A DNA stretch of 62,855 nt from positions 1-62,855 of the forward strand of contig CAMBRQ010000012.1 in NCBI GenBank assembly GCA_945870325.1, given 5' to 3'. Made by a program: the position numbers and the translations under genes. Source of the stretch: an uncultured Dorea sp. (GTDB taxonomy: Bacteria > Bacillota > Clostridia > Lachnospirales > Lachnospiraceae). The notes beneath the pieces were generated by a model that was not told the origin of the DNA, ran no database searches, and worked only from the letters and a program-made list of their open reading frames with translations. How positions within the stretch are numbered: the stretch's first letter is position 1; the number at the start of each line of letters is the position of its first letter. Below, one piece after another: positions 8,218 to 17,138 of this stretch.

Positions 8218-8838
8218 TTAATTCCGGAATTTCATCCGCCTTTTTCGCATTACCAATGTCACGCCCAAACATATTGCAATATACGTCATCCAGAATACAA
8301 GATATGCGATCAACGGATGAACAATCATCGGATATGGGGCAACCAATCCCACTACTAATAGATTATAAATAACGGAAAGAGGTATAAATACCAGCATCCA
8401 AATATTAATCACCCAGAAATAAAACGCTCCCTTTGCCTTCGTATTCTTCGCTGAATCCAGCATCCCAATTCCATACACCATACACCCCAGAGCCATGAAT
8501 ACCAGACCTATCACAATTGCTGTTGCAACCTGCCTTTCATACCACACGGCACAAGTAATGATAAGACCTATGAAATCAAGAACTGTTGCCACAATAACGA
8601 AGATATTCGCATCCGTCTTCTTCTCCGATTGTTCTGTTGTCTCAATCCCCTTCAAAATATAATCCGTTGTTACGTCGAAATATTCGCTCATAAGGACAAT
8701 CTTCTCCAGATCCGGAAGACTCTGCTCACTTTCCCATTTGGATACCGCCTGCCGGGATACTCCCATCCTGCCAGCCAATTCTTCCTGGGAGATTCCTTTC
8801 ATCTTTCTTAGATTCTGTATTCTGTCTGCAATATTCAT
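8218..8838 (-). CDS. XRE-family regulator with membrane domain, 206 aa
   Basis: Residues 1-60 form an HTH_3/Cro-type DNA-binding domain (ADRIQNLRKMKGISQEELAG, VSRQAVSKWESEQSLPDLEK). Residues about 75-200 contain four hydrophobic helices (NIFVIVATVLDFIGLIITCA, IVIGLVFMALGCMVYGIGML, VINIWMLVFIPLSVIYNLLV, LIAYLVFWMTYIAICLGVTL), so the regulator is membrane-anchored. Such proteins may sense envelope stress or a membrane ligand. A 21-bp palindrome lies 46-66 bp upstream of the start and may be its own operator. Confidence 0.85.
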   Translation of the reverse strand: MNIADRIQNLRKMKGISQEELAGRMGVSRQAVSKWESEQSLPDLEKIVLMSEYFDVTTDYILKGIETTEQSEKKTDANIFVIVATVLDFIGLIITCAVWYERQVATAIVIGLVFMALGCMVYGIGMLDSAKNTKAKGAFYFWVINIWMLVFIPLSVIYNLLVVGLVAPYPMIVHPLIAYLVFWMTYIAICLGVTLVMRKRRMKFRN

Positions 8839-8883
8839 ACTCGACACTTCCTTTCATTTTGATAGTGTCATACTACTCTTTCC

Positions 8884-8904
8884 TTTGGTTGCATTGCTAC
8901 CAAA
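8884..8904. promoter_or_regulatory. Palindromic operator candidate upstream of the XRE gene
   Basis: The 21 bp run TTTGGTTGC-ATT-GCTACCAAA, an almost perfect palindrome with a 3-bp centre. Partial copies (GCTGGTTG, GGTTGCTATTGC) follow within the next 40 bp. A TTGACA sits between them. This fits autoregulation by the adjacent helix-turn-helix protein. Confidence 0.4.
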
Positions 8905-9012
8905 CGCTGGTTGAATTATGTCAACGGCTGGTTGCTATTGCTAATCATACCCATTCGAGCATCCTAGTTTATCTTTTCCATATAACAATTCTCTAACAGT
9001 ATTCCCGAGCAA

Positions 9013-9591
9013 TCATTCTTCCGGCTCCTCCCAATACTTGTTCACATGCTCTTTGGCATCCTCTAAAGATATCGAATACTTCTTTTCGATTTGACTGATT
9101 ACCTCTTCTTTTGCTACTTTAAATTCCTTATAAGTACCTACTAAAATTCTTATTCCCTTTTCAATACCTTCTTCCCTTCCTTCTTCCCTTCCTTCTTCTT
9201 TTCCTTCTTCCCTTCCTTCTTCTCTTCCTTCTTTGTAAATATCTTCCAACGCTTTACACATATTGACCTTCACTCCCTTACCCTTCTTTTCTTCTACATC
9301 TGCTTTCAACTTCTTCCGAGAATGCAAAAGTTCTCGAATCGCCTGATAAGTCTCCAAATCTACTTCTGAAAAATACCCTCTATTCGCTTCGATATACTGT
9401 AACAATTCATCTTTCTGATTTCTATATTGTAACATGCCGAAAATCACTTGTAAATCGCTCCTAAACTTCTTCAAATCCCCCATATTCCCCACATCAATAA
9501 GATTAATGTGATAATTTGCAATATATTTTTTGACCACATCCTGATCACGCAAAATATCTCCATAATAAAACATATCATAAAAAACTAACAT
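9013..9591 (-). pseudogene. 5'-truncated Rpn-family PD-(D/E)XK nuclease/transposase-like gene, 192 codons left
   Basis: The remaining protein is the C-terminal part of the Rpn/PDDEXK family: KKYIANYHINLIDVGNMGDL, FRSDLQVIFGMLQYRNQKDE, then a Glu/Arg/Gly coiled repeat (EEGREEGKEEGREEGREEGI) and a helical tail. The N-terminal nuclease domain with the catalytic D-ExK residues is absent. The apparent ATG lies inside the terminal inverted repeat of the element that begins at 9589, so the 5' part was cut off or replaced by that element. The G-A rich hexamer repeats (GAAGGAAGAGAAGG) could slip. Confidence 0.75.
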
Positions 9592-10661
9592 GGGAATTTA
9601 ATGTAGAAAAGTAGATTTTCGAAAGTGTACGGCAAAGCAGAAGCGGATGGCTGGCTCTGAAACCGGGACGTTTCGTTAACAAGGTGTAAGCGTGAGAATC
9701 CCCGTAAATTGGCAACCGAGTACACTCACTCCGAAATCTTGATGATTTCGCAGTCAGAGTACTCTTTCGCCTTTGACGTGAAGTCAAAGACTCATGCCAA
9801 TTTACGGGGATTCTCACGCTAACGCCTTGTAAAACTTACTTAACGGCCTCAGAGCCAGCCATCCGCTTCTGCTTCGCCTGACATTTTCGGAATCTCAGAG
9901 TTTTCTCCACCGGGAGGATTCCTGGCGGAGGATGCGTGTGGAACGGTGTTGGATGGGTAACAGATTGGGAGTGGAACAGATTTATATTCATAAAGTATAC
10001 AGAAGTTTTCTTCTTGGTCATTACATACCGCAGAACGCTTCTTTTTGGGCAAGGTATGCATAAATGCGTAGATTAACCTGCAATTTGCACCATATTACAT
10101 ACTGCAGGACAAGTTTATTGTGATAAGGCATGTAAAAATACATGGAAATACACTTCTGATCGCCCTATATTACATACCGTCGAACATTTTCATGCGAACG
10201 AGGTATGTAAAAGAGAATAGAATCACCGCACTCTCCCTGCTCTCTTTACACGCCCACTCTGCTATCTTCCATAAAGTGCTTCTCCACGTACACACCCTGT
10301 TATCTATCCAAAACGTTCCACGCACGCTCCGTCAGGAATCCTCCCCGTTCATTAAGAGTTACACACGGAGAATGTCAGGCATAGAGGGGAGATAGGGTGG
10401 TTCAGTGTCGTAGAAGAGCCGTACAAGCCGTTAATGAAAAATAGATCTAAAATCAGGATGAATTCTGTGCCACTAGCACAGAATTCAAGAATGTCTGAGC
10501 CGGAGAAATCTTCAGATTTGTCCGGTGATTACATTCGGTTCCTGATTTTAGATCTATTTTGAATCTACGGATTGTAGGCGACTGGAGTCGACACTGAACC
10601 ACCCAATCTCCCCTCTCTGCCGTACACTCTTGAACAACTCTTCAAGAACTAAATTCCCATC
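9589..10661. mobile_element. Non-coding TIR-bounded structured element, 1.07 kb (copy 1)
   Basis: Bounded by imperfect inverted repeats that begin ATGGGAATTTA and end TAAATTCCCAT and extend about 40 bp to a GTGTACGGC core. No credible gene lies inside. It contains module 1 (9637-9872), with perfect arms of 24 bp (9637-9660/9849-9872) and 26 bp (9689-9714/9795-9820) plus two small hairpins; a conserved block with three tandem hairpins (10021-10210); and module 2 (10395-10604), with arms of 16 bp (10395-10410/10589-10604), 21 bp (10438-10458/10540-10560) and 11 bp (10460-10470/10476-10486). Flanks and the conserved block match the copy at 52364. Its ends touch the stop of cbiC and the truncated Rpn gene. 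It looks like a MITE, but no transposase is present. Confidence 0.7.
10021..10210. repeat. Three tandem ~75-bp hairpin repeats
   Basis: Units start at 10021, 10095 and 10170, each with TTACATACYG and closing about 25 nt later with AAGGTATG, AAGGCATGTAA and GAGGTATGTAA. Each unit can fold as TTACATACC/GGTATGTAA. Spacing is regular (74 and 75 bp) while inter-hairpin sequence differs. Found only inside copy 1 of the element; copy 2 lacks this segment. Confidence 0.65.
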
Positions 10662-11290
10662 ATATACAACAACGCATTACAAATACAAGCCGCAATATTA
10701 CTCCCGCCCTTGCGCCCTCTCGCCACAATATAAGGCGTATCCTGAAGCGTCAGAATCAACTCTTTTGACTGCACTACATTCACGAACCCCACCGGCACGC
10801 CAATCACCAGTTCCGGGCGAATCTTCCCTTCCTGGATCAGTTCATACAGACGAATCAGCGCGGTCGGTGCATTTCCGATGGCAAAGATCAGTTTTTCATC
10901 CAGCGTACACGCCTTCTCCATACTGGCAACTGCCCTTGTCGTTCCATTTTTCTTAGCATCCTCTGCCACATCTTCATCAGACATGAAACAATAGACCTTC
11001 CCTCCATAGGCTTCCAGTCTCTTCTTGTTAATCCCGGAACGTCCCATCTGGGTATCGGTCACAATCGAAGCACCACCACGAATTGCTTCCATTGCCCGCT
11101 CTACAGCCGCATCGGAAAACACCAGATTTCTCGCATAATCAAAATCAGCGCTGGTATGAATGCACCTCTTAATAACAGGAGCCGTTTCATCCGGAAGTAA
11201 GATTCCCTCTGCCTCTAATTCCTCTGTAATCATCTCAAAACTCCGCTTCTCTATCTCTGATGGAAGTACATTTTCTATCTCAATCTTCAT
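10649..11290 (-). CDS. cbiC: Cobalt-precorrin-8 methylmutase CbiC, 213 aa
   Basis: CbiC moves the C11 methyl to C12 of cobalt-precorrin-8, giving cobyrinate. The family signature is clear: IKRCIHTSADFDYARNLVFS with the catalytic His, ASIVTDTQMGRSGINKK, and GNAPTALIRLYELIQEGKIR followed by IGVPVGFVNVVQSKE. The ATG at 11290 follows GAGGG and lies 5 nt past the stop of cbiP; a TTG at 11299 is less likely. Last gene of the cobalamin operon. Its final codons (GGA ATT TAG) lie inside the inverted repeat of the element downstream. Confidence 0.95.
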   Translation of the reverse strand: MKIEIENVLPSEIEKRSFEMITEELEAEGILLPDETAPVIKRCIHTSADFDYARNLVFSDAAVERAMEAIRGGASIVTDTQMGRSGINKKRLEAYGGKVYCFMSDEDVAEDAKKNGTTRAVASMEKACTLDEKLIFAIGNAPTALIRLYELIQEGKIRPELVIGVPVGFVNVVQSKELILTLQDTPYIVARGRKGGSNIAACICNALLYMMGI

Positions 11291-11295
11291 TCTTC

Positions 11296-12831
11296 TCAAT
11301 CCCTCGCTTCAATCCCCAAGCCCATAATCTTATAGATTCTTTCCATATCCAAATGCTGCCTTAAACTGTCGGCCAGAAGATCATACTGGGTCTCTTTAAA
11401 CGCTTTCAAATCCATGCCCTTCTTATCTTCAAGCGCAATCCCCTTTTTCTCTGCCAATGCCCTGACAATTGCCCTGACCACTTCTTCTTTATCGAATATG
11501 CCATGGATATAGGTTCCATATATATTTCCTTTTGAACATCCATCCAGCCCCTTTGCATCTTTTACAGAATCTTTTATTACATTCATATCATAATTCTTCC
11601 CGTTCACAGCCGGACTTTTAAGAATCGTCTCGCCCATATGTATCTCATAGCCTTCGAAGCCAATTCCTTCTAATCCTGCCAGCAAACCTTCCACATGCTG
11701 AAATCTTCCCTGAACTCTGGTTCTCGTCTTCTGCCCGGCAAATATTGTCTCGATTGGAAGAAGCCCCATTCCTTTCATACTTCCCCCCTCTTCTATGCCT
11801 TGCGGATCACTTAAGCATTCTCCCAGCATCTGATAGCCTCCACAGATTCCCCAGATTACCGTTCCCTTGGCCGCAGCCTTTAAGATCTCTGCCTCCAGTC
11901 CATTCTGCCGCATCCACAGCAGATCTCCCATGGTATTCTTCGTTCCCGGAAGGATGATCATATCAGGATGTCCTAACTCTGACCGGTTCTTCACATACCG
12001 GAGGGATATATATTCCTGATTCTCCAACAATAGGAAATCTGTAAAATTAGAGATTCTTGGAGTCCGTATGACAGCAATATCAATCAATCCCGCTTCATTT
12101 CGCCCGCCAAATCTCTCCGTCAGGCTATCTTCATCTTCGATTTCCACCTGTAGATAGGGAGTAACGCCCACCACCGGGATGCCACCCCGTTCTTCCAGCA
12201 TATCGATTCCCGGATCTAAGATTGTCTTATCACCACGGAACTTATTAATAATCAGACCTTTTACCATTTCTTTTTCGTCTTCTTCCAGAAGCATCAGCGT
12301 ACCAAGCAGCTGGGCGAATACACCGCCCCTGTCAATATCTCCTACCAGAAGCACCGGCGCCTTTGCCATCTTCGCCATTCCCATGTTCACAATATCGTCC
12401 TGTTTCAGGTTAATCTCTGCCGGACTTCCTGCCCCCTCAATCACAATGATATTATATTCCTCTTCCAGAGTATGGAACGCCTTCATAATGTCAGGAATCA
12501 GCTGCTTCTTATATGCAAAATACTCTCTGGCACTCATATGACTTAGTACTTCTCCATTCACAATCACCTGAGAGCCGGTATCATTGGTCGGCTTAAGCAG
12601 AATCGGATTCATCTCCACTCTGGGCGAGACACCTGCCGCCTCTGCCTGAACTACCTGGGCTCTCCCCATCTCGAACCCGTCCTCTGTAATAAAGGAATTC
12701 AGTGCCATATTCTGGGATTTAAAAGGCGCCACCTTATACCCATCCTGCCGGAAGATTCTGCACAGCCCCGCACAGATCAGGCTCTTCCCCGCATTAGACA
12801 TGGTTCCCTGTATCATAATTGTCTTAGCCAT
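11296..12831 (-). CDS. cbiP: Cobyric acid synthase CbiP/CobQ, 511 aa
   Basis: Amidates the b, d, e and g side chains of adenosylcobyrinate a,c-diamide using glutamine and ATP. The N-terminal ATP-binding domain begins [20 protein letters not shown] (P-loop-like TMSNAGKS); [20 protein letters not shown] is the family motif. The C-terminal glutaminase-like domain has the nucleophile loop [12 protein letters not shown] and a His in [10 protein letters not shown]. Normal length. Overlaps the end of cobD by 19 nt with GAGAGG upstream of the ATG, so translation is coupled. Confidence 0.96.
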   Translation of the reverse strand: MAKTIMIQGTMSNAGKSLICAGLCRIFRQDGYKVAPFKSQNMALNSFITEDGFEMGRAQVVQAEAAGVSPRVEMNPILLKPTNDTGSQVIVNGEVLSHMSAREYFAYKKQLIPDIMKAFHTLEEEYNIIVIEGAGSPAEINLKQDDIVNMGMAKMAKAPVLLVGDIDRGGVFAQLLGTLMLLEEDEKEMVKGLIINKFRGDKTILDPGIDMLEERGGIPVVGVTPYLQVEIEDEDSLTERFGGRNEAGLIDIAVIRTPRISNFTDFLLLENQEYISLRYVKNRSELGHPDMIILPGTKNTMGDLLWMRQNGLEAEILKAAAKGTVIWGICGGYQMLGECLSDPQGIEEGGSMKGMGLLPIETIFAGQKTRTRVQGRFQHVEGLLAGLEGIGFEGYEIHMGETILKSPAVNGKNYDMNVIKDSVKDAKGLDGCSKGNIYGTYIHGIFDKEEVVRAIVRALAEKKGIALEDKKGMDLKAFKETQYDLLADSLRQHLDMERIYKIMGLGIEARD

Positions 12832-13850
12832 GCAATCAACCTCTCATTCTCACTTTTTGTCCGAACTGCAATCCGGTAATATCCTTCTGACAGTCCACGG
12901 TAATTCTGACAGTCACGAATCAAGAATCCTGCTGCTAATGCCTGCTCATATAATCCCGATTTCCCCTGAAAAAATACATAGTTTGCTTTCGAACCGTACA
13001 CGCAATATCCCAGATCTTCTAATGCTTGTATCATAATCAATCTTTCATCTTTGATAAATTGTCTTGTCTTTGAAATATATTCTTCACACCCAGAAAGTGC
13101 CGCTATGCCACCAGCCTGTGCCAGTATTGACACATTCCATGGCTGCAATACCAAAGCCATCTTCCGAAGCAATTTCCGGTTATCGCTCATGGCATATCCA
13201 AGCCTGAGTCCCGGCATACAGAAAACCTTCGTAAATGCCTTAACGATCAGAAGATTCTCATACTCGCATATCAGTTCCTTCACTTCATACATTTCCGGAC
13301 AGTCCAGGAAATCAATAAAACATTCATCCAACACAAGCCAGGTATCGCACTCCCTACACTTCATTAAGATATCCCTGATCATTTCCTTTGACATCAACTG
13401 TCCGGTCGGATTATTGGGATTGCATAGGAACATTATATCCACATCTGAAGTGATTTGCTCCAGGATATCCTTCTGTACCTGAAACTGCTGCTCTTCCTTC
13501 AATTCATAATAATCAATCTGAGCATCCACCACGTTCAATGCCTTTTCATATTCTGCAAATGTCGGTGCAATCAACAGCGCATGTTCCGGCTTAACCGCCA
13601 GTACCGCTGAGAAGAACAACTCTGCCGCACCATTGCCGCATAAGATCTGTTCGCTGTCTACTCCCTCAAACCAACCGATTGCATCCCGCAGCTCACTGCA
13701 CAAAATATCAGGATAATGAACGATCTTACCTGCCTGTTCCCGGATTGTCTCCAATACCGATTTTGGTGGTCCCAAAGGATTGCTGTTCACTGAGAAATCT
13801 ATCACATCCCTATTCCGGTAAATATCTCCGCCATGAATCTGCTCTCTCAT
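12813..13850 (-). CDS. cobD: L-threonine-O-3-phosphate decarboxylase CobD, 345 aa
   Basis: A PLP enzyme of the aspartate aminotransferase fold related to HisC. It makes (R)-1-amino-2-propanol phosphate, the linker of the nucleotide loop. Visible are [20 protein letters not shown] at the start, [18 protein letters not shown], the Asp of [10 protein letters not shown], the PLP lysine region [20 protein letters not shown] and the late Arg in [15 protein letters not shown] at 13883 has no proper ribosome site; the ATG at 13850 follows GTGGAG and starts at the conserved HGGDIY block. The cluster context (cbiB next door) separates it from HisC. Confidence 0.9.
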   Translation of the reverse strand: MREQIHGGDIYRNRDVIDFSVNSNPLGPPKSVLETIREQAGKIVHYPDILCSELRDAIGWFEGVDSEQILCGNGAAELFFSAVLAVKPEHALLIAPTFAEYEKALNVVDAQIDYYELKEEQQFQVQKDILEQITSDVDIMFLCNPNNPTGQLMSKEMIRDILMKCRECDTWLVLDECFIDFLDCPEMYEVKELICEYENLLIVKAFTKVFCMPGLRLGYAMSDNRKLLRKMALVLQPWNVSILAQAGGIAALSGCEEYISKTRQFIKDERLIMIQALEDLGYCVYGSKANYVFFQGKSGLYEQALAAGFLIRDCQNYRGLSEGYYRIAVRTKSENERLIAWLRQL

Positions 13851-13870
13851 CTTCTGCTCCACTTTCTCAT

Positions 13871-14854
13871 TCAGATTCCACACACTCCAAATACCCCCAT
13901 CTTCACTACACTCATCAAGAGCAACGCCAAGACTGCCGTTACATACAGCAGCGTATGTGCTCTTCGGATATCCTCTGCTTCAATCTTTCGAATCGGATCT
14001 CCAATGGTCGGCTTCTCATATAGTTTGCCAAAATACCATGCATTCCCCGCCAGTTGGACATCAAGCGCTCCCGCCATCACCGACTCTGTCTGCGCCGCAT
14101 TCGGGCTTTTATGGTTGAACCGGTCTCTCCGGTAGATATATCCTGCATTCTTCCAGTCCATCCCTGTTACCGCTGCCGACAGGATCATGAACCATGCCGA
14201 CAGCCTCGCCGGGATATAATTCACCACATCATCCAATTTCGCCGCTGCCGTTCCAAAATACAGATATTTGTCATTCTTATATCCTACCATGGAATCCATC
14301 GTATTGACAGCCTTGTAACCAAATCCCAGCACCGCTCCGCCAATCATCATATAGAATAGCGGGGCGATAATTCCATCCGAAGTATTCTCTGCCACCGTCT
14401 CTACTGCCGCTTTCGTCACGCCTTCTTCCGTAAGACTCTTCGTATCTCTTCCTACGATCATGGATACTGCTTTTCTTGCCTGCTCAAGCCCTTCCGTCTT
14501 TAACGCCCGGTACACTTTATCGCTTTCTACCTTCAAAGACTTGGTCGCAAGAATCTGATAACACATGAAACTTTCAATTACCATTCCAAGCTGCCATGCA
14601 TATCCATAAGCAGCAGATAGAATCAAAGCCGGAACCGCAGTGCTTATACTGACAACAATCAGAACCAGCAGCCCTCCACCAATCCTTTCTCCCGCCTTAG
14701 ACTTTGGGAAACAACCTCTTATAATTCTTTCCGACACCGTAATCAGATGCCCGATCAGACGCACCGGATGATACAGCCACCTGGGATCTCCCAAGATCAG
14801 ATCCAGTACGAATCCTACGCACACCGGAATTGTCATCTTCCAAAATAAGTTCAT
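13871..14854 (-). CDS. cbiB: Adenosylcobinamide-phosphate synthase CbiB, 327 aa
   Basis: Membrane enzyme joining aminopropanol phosphate to cobyric acid. Family motifs: DLILGDPRWLYHPVRLIGHL near the N-terminus, VGRDTKSLTEEGVTKAAVET and VAENTSDGIIAPLFYMMIGG in the middle, then AVNTMDSMVGYKNDKYLYFG. Four or five hydrophobic segments place it in the cytoplasmic membrane. The ATG at 14854 follows GGAGAAGG, so the start is well supported even though it lies 158 nt inside the annotated 3' end of cobC. Confidence 0.95.
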   Translation of the reverse strand: MNLFWKMTIPVCVGFVLDLILGDPRWLYHPVRLIGHLITVSERIIRGCFPKSKAGERIGGGLLVLIVVSISTAVPALILSAAYGYAWQLGMVIESFMCYQILATKSLKVESDKVYRALKTEGLEQARKAVSMIVGRDTKSLTEEGVTKAAVETVAENTSDGIIAPLFYMMIGGAVLGFGYKAVNTMDSMVGYKNDKYLYFGTAAAKLDDVVNYIPARLSAWFMILSAAVTGMDWKNAGYIYRRDRFNHKSPNAAQTESVMAGALDVQLAGNAWYFGKLYEKPTIGDPIRKIEAEDIRRAHTLLYVTAVLALLLMSVVKMGVFGVCGI

Positions 14855-15371
14855 ATCCTTCTCCGTTTCCTACCTGATAATTGTAATAATCTCCCAATGG
14901 ATACGCATATCGCTCCATAATACTCATAATCGTCCCACCATGTACGACAAGCGCTGCCGTATGAATGCCCGATTCCCTGCACTGCTTCACAACTTTTTCA
15001 AATCCCCGAAGACTTCGTTCGATGAATGCCTCTCTGCCCTCCCCCTCCGGGAATGGAAGCGTCCCATTACTGTCAATCCACTCCTGATACTGCACACAGT
15101 CCGCCAGTTCCTGATAATTTTTATTCTCAAAGAGTCCGAAATCACACTCCGCCAATTCCTCTACCACAGTATAAATCTGTCCCGGATAGATCATATCGGC
15201 AGTCTGACAGCAACGTTTCATCGGACTGACATAAATCTCTTGCACCTCCGGATATTTTCTGCCTCTCAGCAACACAATCCCTTCTTCACACAGGTCTTCA
15301 TCCGTTGTTCCAATATACCGCTTTAAGCGGTTTCCCTCCGTCATAGAATGGCGTATCAAATATATCTTCAT
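14697..15371 (-). CDS. cobC: Histidine phosphatase, alpha-ribazole-phosphatase type (CobC), 224 aa
   Basis: A phosphoglycerate-mutase-fold phosphatase, probably removing the 5'-phosphate of alpha-ribazole phosphate or of cobalamin phosphate. The phospho-His motif is KIYLIRHSMTEGN (RHS in place of RHG), Arg follows in VSPMKRCCQTAD, and the second His is in LVVHGGTI. Start 15371 overlaps the preceding stop as ATGA; the longer frame from 15410 is rejected. The last 52 codons run into cbiB in another frame and the tail (SSGASDRASDYGVGKNYKR) is unlike the family, so the natural stop may have been lost. Confidence 0.88.
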   Translation of the reverse strand: MKIYLIRHSMTEGNRLKRYIGTTDEDLCEEGIVLLRGRKYPEVQEIYVSPMKRCCQTADMIYPGQIYTVVEELAECDFGLFENKNYQELADCVQYQEWIDSNGTLPFPEGEGREAFIERSLRGFEKVVKQCRESGIHTAALVVHGGTIMSIMERYAYPLGDYYNYQVGNGEGYELILEDDNSGVRRIRTGSDLGRSQVAVSSGASDRASDYGVGKNYKRLFPKV

Positions 15372-15745
15372 CCTTTTATTACCGTCCCGATTCCGCAGAC
15401 TACACGGCACACCTTCTTAGCATCTGCCGCCAGTTCTGTACATATCCTTCCTGTCATCTCCCTATATTCCCGTTCAAACGGATCTACAGGAACAATCCCA
15501 TAACCAATCTCATCACTGATAATCACCACTTCCGGATTCCGCAGAGATATTCTCCCGGCAAGATCATCCACACATCGTCCTTCTCTCATCATCCGCTCAA
15601 TATAAGCATGGAAATGATGAATCCCCTGGCACACGTACAGATCCTCTTCTCCACACTCTCTCCCATCAACCCATCCAATCTCCGGATATTCTTTCCGTGC
15701 ATACCTAAGTTTCCCCTGATACGCACCACCTATAATCAAGACCAT
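15368..15745 (-). CDS. CobU-like protein with degenerate P-loop, 125 aa
   Basis: A short second homologue of adenosylcobinamide kinase/guanylyltransferase. It keeps the C-terminal CobU block ISDEIGYGIVPVDPFEREYR and EMTGRICTELA, but the Walker A is GGAYQGKL, lacking the Ser/Thr after Lys, and the protein is about 50-60 residues shorter than CobU. ATG 15745 follows GAGGAGGAG; an upstream frame to 15775 is unlikely. It lies 45 nt after cobS and overlaps cobC by ATGA. It could be a partner subunit or regulator of CobU rather than an active kinase. Confidence 0.75.
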   Translation of the reverse strand: MVLIIGGAYQGKLRYARKEYPEIGWVDGRECGEEDLYVCQGIHHFHAYIERMMREGRCVDDLAGRISLRNPEVVIISDEIGYGIVPVDPFEREYREMTGRICTELAADAKKVCRVVCGIGTVIKG

Positions 15746-15790
15746 CTTCTCCTCCTCTTCTGATAGCAGCCCCAAATCTATCTTACACTA

Positions 15791-16570
15791 TCAAACCAAA
15801 GAATCCACAATCACCACTGCCAGCGCCATAAGTAATTCACATATTTGCAAAAAATATCCTGCCAGATCTCCGGTAATCCCCCCGAACTTCTCCATTGACA
15901 TCCGATAATAATACAGGAACGTTAGTCCCGCCGCCACCAATGCAGCCAGACCCATCCATCTTCCTACGAATACCATTACCACACACAGAATCACCAGATA
16001 CCCCATCAGCATCATTTTTGATGTCCGCTTCGCCGCATTCTGGGAAAATGTCGCCACAAGCCCTTTCTTCCTTGCCTGTGGAAATGTAAGAACCGATAAT
16101 CCACTTAGAGTCCGGGACAACATAAAACTTAGGGCGATCACCTCGATACTCGCCTTGGTAAGCGATGAATAGACCCCCAGGTACAACACCATATACACCG
16201 CACAAGAGATAATCGCGAATGCTCCCGCGTGGGAATCTTTCAGAATTTCCAGGCGCCTTTCTTTCGGCTGATAAGAACTCAAAGCATCCTGAGTATCCAA
16301 GAATCCATCCATATGAATTCCACCAGTAATAAAGATCGGCACTAATACCAACAACGCCGTCCAGAACAGATCATTCAGAAGAATCCCCTGCTCACATGCC
16401 AGACCTTTCAGGCAAAAGATTCCGTAAGATACCGCTCCTATCACTACCCCTACCCACGGGAAGAAACACATAGCATACGATATATTTTCCTCCGTCCATT
16501 CACTTCTTGGCATAGGAATTCTGCTATACATAGCGAATGCTATTTTAAAACTATTCCATACTCTGCTCAT
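15791..16570 (-). CDS. cobS: Adenosylcobinamide-GDP ribazoletransferase CobS, 259 aa
   Basis: Integral membrane enzyme that joins alpha-ribazole (phosphate) to AdoCbi-GDP. Typical features are the N-terminal FKIAFAMYSRIPMPRSEWTE, the metal-binding ITGGIHMDGFLDTQDALSSY and DSHAGAFAIISCAVYMVLYL, with about six hydrophobic helices. The start overlaps the end of cobU by about 20 nt; GTG 16573 and ATG 16570 are both possible and the ATG is chosen. The ribosome site is weak, fitting coupled translation. Confidence 0.95.
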   Translation of the reverse strand: MSRVWNSFKIAFAMYSRIPMPRSEWTEENISYAMCFFPWVGVVIGAVSYGIFCLKGLACEQGILLNDLFWTALLVLVPIFITGGIHMDGFLDTQDALSSYQPKERRLEILKDSHAGAFAIISCAVYMVLYLGVYSSLTKASIEVIALSFMLSRTLSGLSVLTFPQARKKGLVATFSQNAAKRTSKMMLMGYLVILCVVMVFVGRWMGLAALVAAGLTFLYYYRMSMEKFGGITGDLAGYFLQICELLMALAVVIVDSLV

Positions 16571-17138
16571 CACTTTTTATACACACTGGAATCCCATACA
16601 CCACTTCTGTCACCCGATCTGCCAACTCCGCAATCCGCTGATTCACCATTCCCAGCAGTTCCCGGTACTTTTCCGTCTCAGGACTGTAGCCATTGATATC
16701 CGAATGCACTTCATTCGTCACAATCGTAAAACAGCAGGTCTCCCGGGACAGATGCTGTATTCCCTCAATGATCCGATCCAGTGTCTCCTTTCTCTCCTTC
16801 ATAGTTCCGTCTTCACAGTAGAATTCATTTGCTGCAAGATTCGATACACATTCCAGCAGAATCCCTGAATTCGCAGGAATCTCAAGTCCTTTCAGATCTG
16901 TATAGCGCTCGATTGTAGAGAATCCTTTCCCTGCCCGGAGCTGATGATGCCGTTCAATCTTCTTCTTCGCCTCTTCCCCATATGGGATCATCGTAGCGAT
17001 ATAAAGAAGCGGCAGCTTGTTCTCTTTATATTCCTTACCATATTGCGTACACGGATTCTCTTTTTGCCTCTTCAGAAGCCAGTCCTCCGCATATGCCGAC
17101 TTTCCACTGCCACTGCCGCCGGTTACCATATGTATCAT
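16551..17138 (-). CDS. cobU: Adenosylcobinamide kinase/guanylyltransferase CobU, 195 aa
   Basis: Phosphorylates adenosylcobinamide and then transfers GMP. Walker A is intact at the N-terminus (HMVTGGSGSGKSAYAEDWLL), YIATM follows, and KKIERHHQLRAGKGFSTIER contains the His used as guanylyl acceptor. The VTNEVHSDINGYSPETEKYR segment replaces the usual NEVGxGIVP of CobU. Start overlaps the cobT stop (TAATG). The motif missing here is present in the short CobU-like protein two genes downstream. Confidence 0.93.
   Translation of the reverse strand: MIHMVTGGSGSGKSAYAEDWLLKRQKENPCTQYGKEYKENKLPLLYIATMIPYGEEAKKKIERHHQLRAGKGFSTIERYTDLKGLEIPANSGILLECVSNLAANEFYCEDGTMKERKETLDRIIEGIQHLSRETCCFTIVTNEVHSDINGYSPETEKYRELLGMVNQRIAELADRVTEVVYGIPVCIKSDEQSME

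Noticed and set aside
9575-10061. Three minus-strand frames of 61-80 codons
   Set aside because: They fall in the structured element, lack ribosome sites, and read through the hairpin arms. Frames of similar sequence in copy 2 reflect shared DNA, not a protein.
10021-10210. CRISPR array
   Set aside because: Only three units, imperfect repeats, no leader or cas genes nearby. Described as tandem hairpin repeats instead.
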